64,000 nucleotides of DNA, from NCBI GenBank assembly GCA_015039365.1, contig WION01000052.1:124001-188000 (forward strand), in the 5' to 3' direction. Positions 56,621 to 64,000 of the stretch are shown here, piece by piece (position 1 is the stretch's first letter; every line of letters starts with the position of its first letter). Made by a program: the position numbers and the translations under genes. The notes below the pieces were generated by a model that saw only the letters and a program-made list of their open reading frames with translations, ran no database searches and was not told the origin of the DNA. Origin of the DNA: Amanita rubescens (lineage: Eukaryota; Basidiomycota; Agaricomycetes; Agaricales; Amanitaceae).

Positions 56621-56946
56621 GTAAGTGCCAGTTCCATGAAACTTGACAACCCAGAAACCCATCATTCCTCTTCCAATTCTGGCTCCATCCTTTTGGAAAG
56701 TCCTACTGCAGATTCTGGGACTGGGGTTCATGTTTCTGAGTGACAAGAACTTGGTAGTGTACTTTCATGGACTGTCATTAGTAGTCACTCAATCTCATTA
56801 ACAGAAATGCATGCCCAATTTTTTTATATGCATGGATTCCAGCTTGCCAGAAGTTCATGCATGGTCACACTGGTCATGCATATGTACTTAGTAACTTACT
56901 ACTTGTTTTACCCCACTCATGTACACCACACAGTCACCACTGATAG

Positions 56947-57090
56947 TTGACTGCAGGAACTTTTGAAGGGAGTGCAGACCTTGTCTATGAATGTAATAAG
57001 GATAAAAAACCTGTGGCATGCCAGTTAAGTTCTATTAACCCAAGGGGGTCCATTACCAATCCATGTGTAGTAGCAGTATTTAGGGAGGCT
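56947..57090 (+). pseudogene. Fragment of the JmjC family of 11,890-13,539
   Basis: The translation T-A-G-T-F-E-G-S-A-D-L-V-Y-E-C ... L-S-S-I-N-P-R-G-S-I-T-N-P aligns with T-A-G-P-F-E-E-S-T-N-H-V-Y-E-C ... L-S-S-I-N-P-R-G-S-I-T-D-P of the intact gene. The match ends exactly where the iron-binding H-x-D should begin. At the nucleotide level an ACCGATCC of the gene is ACCAATCC here, a CpG-to-CpA change. Confidence 0.75.
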
Positions 57091-57334
57091 GAGGTTCAGC
57101 ACAAGGATGGTGATCTTGATTCTGCAGATGTGACCGTTGATCAAGCTCTTCTTGTGCTACAGGAGAGGTATACTAATTCTATTCTCATCTGCAGTCTGAT
57201 TAATCATTCCTTACTCCCTCTCAGTACAGGAGTAGTGCCAACTTTATACAAATCTGGTGTCATCATGAAGGACTGGGCTTTAGTTATTATAGTATGTGGG
57301 AAGGGCCCATACTAGATTACAAGATATAACTTAC

Positions 57335-57560
57335 TTCAGCCACTTCAACCCTCAAGGCATCATGCTCTGAGTATAAGGCATTGTGGTCTGAGCATGGTAC
57401 CATTTTGGCTTTCAACACTTCAAGTTCCTCTTTTAACAGTTCAAATTCAGAGTGTGACACTCCAAGTTCAGAGTGCAGTGCCATCTTAAGAGCGAGATCC
57501 TTTTTTAGTACTTCATGTTCAGAGCTGGCTTTGAATGTAACTTACTGCAACTTTGATTTG
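57335..57560 (-). pseudogene. Coiled-coil gene fragment cut by Gypsy copy 2
   Basis: The minus strand reads as an uninterrupted heptad-like stretch (S-E-H-E-V-L-K-K-D-L-A-L-K-M, S-E-F-E-L-L-K-E-E-L-E-V-L-K, S-E-H-D-A-L-R-V-E-V-A-E) ending at a good donor (GTAAGT, 57,334-57,329). Upstream it is cut by the LTR that starts at 57,581. It looks like one exon of a host coiled-coil gene. Identity unknown. Confidence 0.4.
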
Positions 57561-57580
57561 CTGTTCAATAAGACAGGTCC

Positions 57581-58108
57581 TGTTATGATCACGTCAATCT
57601 CCACCTACAATGTGTCCACACTATGAGCGCTTGACAAAGTAGACTAAGTTCAACAGACAAGTCAAACAATAGGTGAACGAATAAGCTAAGTGATAAGACG
57701 ACTAGAAGAAGTCTTATCCCTGAGAGCGATAATGAACGGAGTAGAAACGACGTTCTTTAGGTGAGATGAGATGATATTGACAAGAAACGAAATAAGACAA
57801 ATAAGTCGAACTTAAGGTTCGACGCTACAGTACATCGGTTTATATACATGTACAGAAACACAGCCGTATCGTAAGTAGAACAAGGGCGATAGCAAGTATA
57901 GGTAGAACAAGGGGCATAGGGGATGATACGTGTATGAGCAAGGGACTGGGCATAGGGTAAACGGAATGGGGATCGATAAGGGAACGAGGTAGTCCGTATG
58001 TGGTGAACATAATGGGGATTGAGCAAGGGGTAGGCATATACGAAAAAAGTAAGCATGTCCGACGTGTCATGTAATCATAATGTAGGAGTCCGTACCGTGT
58101 TTGTAACA
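57581..58108 (-). repeat. 3' LTR of Gypsy copy 2
   Basis: 528 bp; the minus strand starts TGTTACAAAC and ends GATCATAACA. It has clearly more differences from the copy 1 LTRs than those show from each other, so copy 2 is older or from another subfamily. Confidence 0.92.
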
Positions 58109-58236
58109 CTAGCTCTCCTCTATGTTGTTGACTGCAACAACAATATGCGGATATCCTCTAGGTGTCGAGGTTGTGGCGGGCGTCTTCATCGTCGTAGGGA
58201 TGATAGCCAGCTGAGTTGTCGACGAAGACGGCAAAG

Positions 58237-59753
58237 TCACTCGTCTTGGTTCCATCCTCCTGCATTCCAATCGGTGGGTGTGTCCGTGTACATTTGGACG
58301 AGTTCTTCGTTGTTGGCCTCAAGCGAGTTGAGGAGTTTGTGGAGAACCTTGAGGCGTCGGTTCTCTTCTTTGAGGAGCTTGATGATGCGCTCCTTGGATT
58401 CGTCGTCTGGGCGAGGGACCGTTGACGGTAAGGATGTGGCGGCGAAAAGCCGGACGTGGGACTGGTAGTGGAGGAAATCCGAGATTTCCTGATGAATGCG
58501 GGCGAGGCGTTCTCGACCGTCGAAGGCGCCGATGTTAAAGGCGGTGGGGGTGGTAGCCAATGCGACGTTGGAGACGGTGGGGATCTGTTGGGTCTTGTTC
58601 TGCGTTCCCTTCCATAGTCGATAAAGGTTGTGTTGGGGAATGAGCGAGCGTCCGAGGTTCTTAAATCTTTCAGCGGTCTGGGTGACAGGTGTGGAGGGTA
58701 TAAGGTTCTGATGGAGATCTAATTCCATCATGACGTGGGCGACTTCCTCATAAGCGTTGTGAGAGAGTTGCTGCGGTTTAGCTCCTTTGGTAAATAGATC
58801 TTCTGTCCATGTGGTGGTTCGTCTAGAAGATTCGGCGATCTCCTTGATTCGATCTGCCAGATCAGTTAAGGCGATTGCTCCGATCTCGGTTCGGTTTGTA
58901 AGCTCCAAGATATGCTGTGCATCTGGTGCGATCCTATGAGGGTCAAAGTTATGATGGATGGCAACGAGATCGTTGGGATCGTCATTAAGGATGAACGGAG
59001 GGTGTATTTCATTCCTGACGTCTAAGATGGCTTGTTCGTAGAAGCGTTCTACGTCAGCGGCGAGGATTCGGCGTAAGAGGTCGATTCCGAATTGGTGGAT
59101 GGTGCATCCATGAGAGAGTTTGGTGTACCATTCCATACGATCTAGGTTGGTCCAGATTTCTATAAGATCTGCACAGTGGTAGTTGTATCGTTCTCGAGCA
59201 TTGACGATGATTGCCTTGGCGAGTCTTGCATCTGAGAGAATGCGCCAGAGTCGGGTAAGTTGTTCCAGTTCCTGAGAATTGATTGGCAGGCTGGAAAGTC
59301 GCTTAACGTCGTCAATAGTCTTTCGCATGAGAGCTGAGCTGTTGTAGTCTGCGAATGTCGTAAAGATCGTCTGAGGTTCAGAGGGAGTGATGTCTGCCAG
59401 GATCCGATGACTGCTAGGGCTAGTTTGATCGTTATCATTGCTTCTGTTGTGAAGATTGCTAGTTGGTTCTTTGTCGAACTCGGCAAAGGAGTCGGGGTTA
59501 TGAAATACTTTTCGCATGTTATCAAGTAGGTTCCTAGCTCTCCTTGCATCTTCATTATGTCCTCTGTTATTTTGATCTTCTGTGGTATCGTGAATACTCG
59601 TAGTTCGGCTTGTTCTGGGTGAATCGTCAGATCGATTCTCTTTGTCAGAATCTGAAGCGCTGTGATAAGGAACGAGGCCTGGCCTATTAGGTTCGGTGAT
59701 CGTTGTCCTTCCGTTAGCATTTGGATTATTGGATGGATTGGACGGTGAAACAA
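58237..59753 (-). CDS. Third ORF of Gypsy copy 2 (5' end missing)
   Basis: The frame is open without interruption from the junction at 59,753 to the stop at 58,237, about 505 codons. It matches the 52,108 ORF of copy 1 through the helical domain and then reads straight into the coiled-coil end (E-I-S-D-F-L-H-Y-Q-S-H-V-R-L-F, L-L-K-E-E-N-R-R-L-K-V-L-H-K-L-L-N-S-L-E). This shows the ancestral protein had that C-terminus. The second, overlapping frame is also open here. Confidence 0.75.
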
Positions 59754-60230
59754 TGATGAGAAGGCCGACGTGGAACAGTGTTCGGCCAAAGGGGCTACGG
59801 AGGTCTGACCGAAGTGCTTAAGTGCGATAGAGTTCCGAGAGCGAAGGGGAAGGAACAGAACGGTGACCGAGTCACCGAGCGAGAAGGAGAACGGAATCGG
59901 ACGCAAGGAAAGAGAAAGAGAGCGGAAGTGAGACCGGCTGTATATTCGATGTCCAACTACTACAGACAATGCCGTATATATACTACGAGGACATGAGGCT
60001 TACCTGCGACGAGCCTTCCTCCGAGTCCGATGGTCCGTGCGCGTCTAGGTGCCCCGTTGCGTTCGAATATCGCTCAAGTTGCGGGAATGGCCCTGTCGGA
60101 ATGTGGCCGAAGGTCGTTGGCGCGAAGGTTTGACTTCGGAAGCTTCCGTGATGCGTGATGTGATGCCGAGAATCGGAATGCGGTGCGCTTCGGTGTTCGG
60201 TTCCAACGTAGCCGGAACCGGCTCGTTACA
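59754..60230 (-). repeat. 3' LTR of element 3
   Basis: 477 bp; the minus strand begins TGTAACGAGCC and ends CTCATCA (TG...CA). It has a TATATATA box near 59,974. Boundaries are inferred from TG/CA, the polypurine stretch on one side and copy 2 sequence on the other; no partner LTR is available to confirm them. Confidence 0.65.
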
Positions 60231-60340
60231 CCTCCCGGGGTCTTTTAATACTGACCTCCTGGTCAGGTCCGAGGAGATAAGAGGGCGATAAGAGATAGAG
60301 GGGAGTGGAGGGTGGGTTCTTCTCTTCCTCTTCTACAATC

Positions 60341-61528
60341 ATGTCGGCCGTATCTGCAGGCGGTGGGAGCAGTGTTACGAAGCTGATAGCGCGCAAGCTG
60401 GACAAGCACGTCGAGGCGTTTGGCGAGCGGTTGCTGGATGTGCCAGAGGGGGAAGTAAGCTTGAGTAATGAGGGGGATGTCCGGAAATGGCTAGAGCTGG
60501 CGAAGAACGACGTGGTGGGTAAGGGGTACTTTGTCGTTGGCGGAAACTGAACGTGTCCAGGAGAAGATCCGGACGTATAGCCGGGAGCTTGCAGATGCGG
60601 GGTCAACGACGAAGCTCGTTTCAGTCATCACGGATGGCCTCGTCCAGTACGATAAGCTCGGCGTCGGCCTACGAGAACTTAGCACAACGGTGAACCTGGC
60701 GAGATCCTCCTCCGGGGCGAGTTTGCGTCCAGAGGACTCTGCGAGCCATATCGGTTCCGGTTCGGTTGCGCGAAGCAGTGTCCAAGGAGGCTCATCGCGT
60801 CCGAGTGCGCCTGTCGTCCGTCAAGCTGTCACAGAGGCCCCGGTCATGGATTTCAGGAAGCCTGCTCCAAGGCCTCGTACACGCAGTAAGGTCGCTCCGG
60901 CTGTCGGTTCAGAGTTGATTTCCTCCCAACAGGTACGTTGGTGATGGACTATGTCGCGGTCCCTCAGCTGATGCCCGAATCGCAGCGCTGCGAAACTTGC
61001 GTAAGGCTGAATAAGACCTGTACCTTCTCTGGCGACCATACGGCATGCGATACCTGTCGAGCGAAGAAGGTAAGGTGCGCCATGCCTGGTGCGGATGCTC
61101 CTGTCGTGCGATCCTCAAGCGTCGCGTCGTCGGCTGCTAAGAGCATTCCGTCGTCCTTGGCGCGAGGTGTAGGCGCACTTGGGGTATCGGGCTCGTCGGT
61201 GAAGACGCCGTCTCGGTCGGATAAACGGAAGATCGAGGTTGGGAGTAGTCCGGAGGAGCAACCTCCGCGTAGGCGTAGCAAGACGGATCTGAAGGAGGCC
61301 GATGACGTGGAGACGGGCTCTGAAGGCGGTTCGGGAGTGGGCAAGACGAAGGCGGGCTATGAGGAGCGTATCGGCAGGCTGGAGAGGAAGCTGACGAGAT
61401 TCCAGGACATTTACAAGCGGTCGGTGGAGGACTTGAAGGCAGACGTGAAGGAGTTACGGGAGGAGATGGCCGAGGAGGTTCCCCAGGCGAAGAGCAAGGG
61501 CAAGGGCAAGGGCAAGGGCAAGGCGTAG
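60341..61528 (+). CDS. Cysteine-cluster protein encoded antisense inside element 3
   Basis: Three exons, 60341-60518, 60595-60932 and 60986-61528. The introns are 76 bp (GTAAGG...TTGCAG) and 53 bp (GTACGT...GCAG), both in phase, giving about 350 aa. Exon 3 starts with a cysteine cluster, C-x2-C-x6-C-x8-C-x2-C-x6-C (C-E-T-C-V-R-L-N-K-T-C ... C-D-T-C-R-A-K-K-V-R-C), reminiscent of Zn2Cys6 fungal DNA-binding domains. A Ser-rich linker, a coiled coil (E-R-I-G-R-L-E-R-K-L-T-R-F) and a Lys/Gly tail follow. It lies between pol and the 3' LTR on the opposite strand. It may bind nucleic acid. Alternative: a host gene captured by, or trapped next to, the element. Confidence 0.7.
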
Positions 61529-61637
61529 GATTCGGAGGACTCGGGTTCGGTGCTCGTCGCGGGCTCCTGTAATAAGAAGTGATTAAATGAATGTACCTGT
61601 ACTTTGTAGCGAAACTATATGCATATCCTCGGAGCAT

Positions 61638-64000
61638 TCAGAGTTCAGACTCAGGCAGGTCATCGACCTCCGTTAGTGCCTCATCAATGAAACCATCACC
61701 ATCGCCGTCAGCGAGGGAGGCTTCGTCGGGCGAGTCGTGTGTCATCGTATAAAGCTCCTCATCGGATCTATCAAGTAATTGTGAAAGCCGCTCACCCGGT
61801 GTAATACTGCGTGATCGGTAAGGAATTAAACGTTTGGCTGCGTACCGTAACTTAGAAAGGGTTCCATCGGTCTCGGCGAGTATGTACGATCCTCCTTGGG
61901 TTTTCCGGATGACGACCATCGGTCCGAGGTACCGGGGCTTTGTTTTACGATCGAGTTCCATATCGATCTTGTTATTGCGGACGAGGACTAAATCTCCCTT
62001 TTTGAAGCGGGAGTTCTTGATCGTATGCTGGAAGCGCTCCTCGAGCTTGCGAACGGCGTTAAGCCGGGACTTGTAGACTTTGTCGCGGATGATCTTGAGA
62101 TCGGCCGGTCGTTTCTGTAGCTGTCGGGCACGGTGGGCGAGCAAGTCCTGTCTCGAGAGCTCGGATGTAATCGGCGGGCAAAGGTAAGTGGCTTCCGAGA
62201 TGTCGAGGGGCAGCGTCAGCTCGGTTCCGTGGGCGATGAAGTATGGACTGTAACCAGTGGATGGGTGTATCGTAATGCGCTCGGCCCAGAATACGGATGG
62301 CGCGACTTGACTCCACTTCTCGGTTTTGCCGTCGGCTGCTTTGATGAGAGATTCTCGGACGTCAAAATGTCGGCGTTCAACGATGCCATTGGCCTGTGAG
62401 TTGTACGGGGATATTCGGATGTGGTTGATACCGTATCGGTGGCGGAGGACTTCTAGAGCAGCTACATATGGCGTTCCGTTGTCGGTGACAATGACTTCTA
62501 TGGCTCCGTGGCGGCAGAGAATATCTTCGAATATGAACTTGGCGATAGCTGTTGCGTTTTCGGGGCGGAGCATTTTGTATTCGGGCCATGCGGAGAGGGA
62601 GCATCTTGCTTGCGTGATGTAGGTAAATCCGCCGGACGCTGGCATCTTCATGGTGTCCATGTGTACGATTCGGAAGAGACCTCCGGGCTCTGGAACAGTC
62701 GGCGGAATGTGTAGGCGTTGGGCGTTTCGGATCTGGCAGTTATGACACGTCCGGACGTACCATTTAACGTCGTAGTCAAGGGAGGACCACCAGAAACGGT
62801 CTCGGATACGAGCGCGAGTCGCGAAGATGCCTTTGTGTCCGGTGTCATCGTGTGCTTCCTGTATGATCTGTAGTTGCTTGGAGTTGTTGAGGATGACGAG
62901 CTTGTGTCGGCGATGATCGTCTCGGTACCAGAGCCGGTCGCCTTGAATAAAGAATCGCTTGGCCTTGTTGAGCCATTGTCGGAATCGATCGGCTGACATG
63001 TCGGGCGGTCGTTGCGGGTTTTTGAGGTAGGCTTCAATCCTGAGTATGTCGGCGTCTCGGGCTAACTGCTTTTCGGATCGGGAGAATATGTCGGGGCCGT
63101 CAGTTCCGGTGGAGTAGCATGCGGCGGTGAGGTGCGGCTTGAAAGTCCAGTTGGCGGCCTCGATACAGAATGCGTTAGCTTCGTCAATCCAGTCGTCCGG
63201 ATCGGAGTCGTCTGGGGGCTCGTCCTCTTCGGATGCTCGGCGCCTAGATAATCCGTCGGCGGGAGTGTGCTTCTTTGCGGAGACGTGGCGAAGTTTGAAG
63301 TCGAAGAGGAGGATTCCTGCTATCCATCTGTTAATCGTGTTATTCGGCTGGATATCCGGGTTATTGATCATTCCTTTAATATACTTAGCGTCCACCTCGA
63401 CTACAAGATTTTTGACGCCGATGATGAATATCCGGGTAGCCTTGAGCGCGCGGAAGAGTCCGTAAAGCTCGAGTTTGGCCTGGGAGTATCGTTGTTCTCG
63501 CTCGTTGAAGGTAATAGATCCATAGCGGTTCGGATAGCGCTTCTTGTCGGGACCGATCTGTGATAGCCAGTATCCGACAGCGTACCAGGATGAGTCGACG
63601 GCTAGGATAACCTCGAGAAGTGATTCGTAATCGATGCCTCGGATGGCGTTGCAATTGATAGCGATGAGCTTGAGGTTCTCGAAGGCGGTGATATGGTGAC
63701 CAATAAATTCGAACTCGACGCCCTTCCGTAGGAGCTCCGAGAGTGAGCGAGCGTGTTCGGCGTAGTCTTTGACGTAGATGCGGATGGTGCCCATAGTTCC
63801 TAGAAAACCTCTAACTTCGGTGATAGATTCGGGGATAGGCCAGTTCCTGATCTTTTCGATTCGTGAGTCGTCCGGAAGGCGTCCTTCGTAAGTGCATTTG
63901 TGTCCGACGACGATAGCTTCTGGAATACAGAAAAACGACTTCTTTCCGGAAAAGGTACCGCCGGCGTGTTTGACGCGTTGGATAACTCGGTTAATGTTCT
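61638..64000 (-). CDS. pol: Pol polyprotein of element 3 (N-terminal part outside window)
   Basis: The frame is open from the window edge to the stop at 61,638, about 787 codons. In order: the end of reverse transcriptase (W-P-I-P-E-S-I-T-E-V-R-G-F-L-G), RNase H (V-D-S-S-W-Y-A-V-G-Y-W ... V-E-V-D-A-K-Y-I-K-G-M ... T-P-A-D-G-L-S-R-R), integrase zinc site (H-D-D-T-G-H ... C-H-N-C), and integrase core (H-M-D-T-M-K, V-T-D-N-G-T-P-Y, N-G-I-V-E-R-R). A basic C-terminal region (G-D-L-V-L-V-R-N-N) and an acidic end follow. There is no chromodomain, unlike copies 1 and 2, so it is a different Gypsy lineage. No stops or frameshifts were seen. Confidence 0.9.
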   Translation of the reverse strand, partial: NINRVIQRVKHAGGTFSGKKSFFCIPEAIVVGHKCTYEGRLPDDSRIEKIRNWPIPESITEVRGFLGTMGTIRIYVKDYAEHARSLSELLRKGVEFEFIGHHITAFENLKLIAINCNAIRGIDYESLLEVILAVDSSWYAVGYWLSQIGPDKKRYPNRYGSITFNEREQRYSQAKLELYGLFRALKATRIFIIGVKNLVVEVDAKYIKGMINNPDIQPNNTINRWIAGILLFDFKLRHVSAKKHTPADGLSRRRASEEDEPPDDSDPDDWIDEANAFCIEAANWTFKPHLTAACYSTGTDGPDIFSRSEKQLARDADILRIEAYLKNPQRPPDMSADRFRQWLNKAKRFFIQGDRLWYRDDHRRHKLVILNNSKQLQIIQEAHDDTGHKGIFATRARIRDRFWWSSLDYDVKWYVRTCHNCQIRNAQRLHIPPTVPEPGGLFRIVHMDTMKMPASGGFTYITQARCSLSAWPEYKMLRPENATAIAKFIFEDILCRHGAIEVIVTDNGTPYVAALEVLRHRYGINHIRISPYNSQANGIVERRHFDVRESLIKAADGKTEKWSQVAPSVFWAERITIHPSTGYSPYFIAHGTELTLPLDISEATYLCPPITSELSRQDLLAHRARQLQKRPADLKIIRDKVYKSRLNAVRKLEERFQHTIKNSRFKKGDLVLVRNNKIDMELDRKTKPRYLGPMVVIRKTQGGSYILAETDGTLSKLRYAAKRLIPYRSRSITPGERLSQLLDRSDEELYTMTHDSPDEASLADGDGDGFIDEALTEVDDLPESEL

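Larger units (their letters stand above)
54438..57580. other. CpG-depleted ancient block, right part
   Basis: This continues the character of 37,773-42,728: very few CG dinucleotides and AT-rich stretches (about 55,510-55,640). Around 55,115-55,200 and 55,270-55,370 it is dense in CATGCATGATC-like words. AACTTAAACAATGTCAC plus GGGATCCCATAAAAACTTGAGAGCTCCC occurs twice (54,568 and 54,728), an old tandem duplication. A remnant of a JmjC gene and one coiled-coil exon lie near the right end. Confidence 0.65.
57581..59753 (-). mobile_element. Gypsy copy 2 of the same family, inverted and truncated in view
   Basis: The 3' LTR (57,581-58,108), polypurine stretch and third ORF match copy 1 in reverse orientation with moderate divergence. 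The match stops at 59,753, where the LTR of another element begins. The rest of copy 2 should lie beyond element 3, outside the window. Confidence 0.9.
59754..64000 (-). mobile_element. Third LTR element (Ty3/Gypsy), runs off the window
   Basis: On the minus strand: pol from beyond 64,000 to 61,638, an antisense gene (60,341-61,528), a polypurine stretch (CCCGGGAGG), then an LTR at 60,230-59,754. It sits inside Gypsy copy 2, so it inserted later than copy 2. Its other LTR and the expected duplicate of the flanking bases (AACAA-like on the plus strand) are outside the window. Confidence 0.8.

Noticed and set aside
59160..59969. 269-codon minus-strand frame spanning an element boundary
   Set aside because: It starts in the LTR of element 3 and runs into the second frame of Gypsy copy 2. 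It is a chimera created by nesting, not a gene.
61137..61637. Pro/Ser-rich minus-strand frame
   Set aside because: It is the complement of the spliced Cys-cluster gene and shows no motif of its own.
1..64000. tRNA or rRNA genes
   Set aside because: No stretch with a convincing A-box/B-box pair or rRNA core was noticed by eye. A covariance-model search would be needed to exclude them.

Overview
The window looks like nuclear DNA of an Agaricomycete (mushroom-forming basidiomycete). Genes are split by many introns of about 46-60 bp. Several families are ones I associate with Agaricomycetes: a Plavaka transposase, an OTT_1508-like deaminase, a DUF6698 protein, a TET/JBP-like 2OG protein and Tf1/sushi-type chromodomain Gypsy elements. 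No housekeeping gene was recognised. This is accessory, transposon-rich sequence.

Layout. 0-4.8 kb: decayed retroelement and gene remnants plus one small intact two-exon gene. 4.8-9.1 kb (minus): a complete 7-exon Plavaka-type transposase. 9.1-19 kb: repeat copy A, a JmjC protein (minus), a truncated TET/JBP-like 2OG-oxygenase gene (minus) and an OTT_1508-like deaminase with two in-frame minisatellites (minus). 20.5-22.6 kb: an intact three-exon gene of an unknown family whose decayed relatives lie at 1.2, 9.4 and 28.1 kb. 22.6-28.5 kb: repeats and apparently gene-free DNA. 28.6-30.9 kb (minus): two tandem paralogues with identical five-exon structure, both needing a GC-AG first intron. 31.4-32.5 kb: a DUF6698 gene. 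35.2 kb: a 5'-truncated LINE with poly(A) and an 11-bp target duplication.

37.8-57.6 kb is an old block strongly depleted of CpG. A young, CpG-containing Gypsy element (42,729-54,437) splits it. Its 526-bp LTRs are nearly identical and it has a 5-bp target duplication. Its primer-binding site is complementary to the predicted 5' end of its own RNA, as in self-priming Tf1-type elements. A MULE DNA transposon (48,282-51,673; perfect 9-bp target duplication) sits inside its pol gene. At 57.6-59.75 kb lies a second, inverted and older copy of the same Gypsy family. It is cut by a third LTR element (59,754 to the window end) that carries an antisense, intron-containing gene for a cysteine-cluster protein between pol and its LTR.

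The genes do not form a pathway. The window records layered transposition (old methylation-decayed DNA, then Gypsy copy 2 and element 3, then young Gypsy copy 1, then the MULE) beside lineage-specific families linked to nucleic-acid or chromatin modification (JmjC, TET/JBP-like, deaminase).
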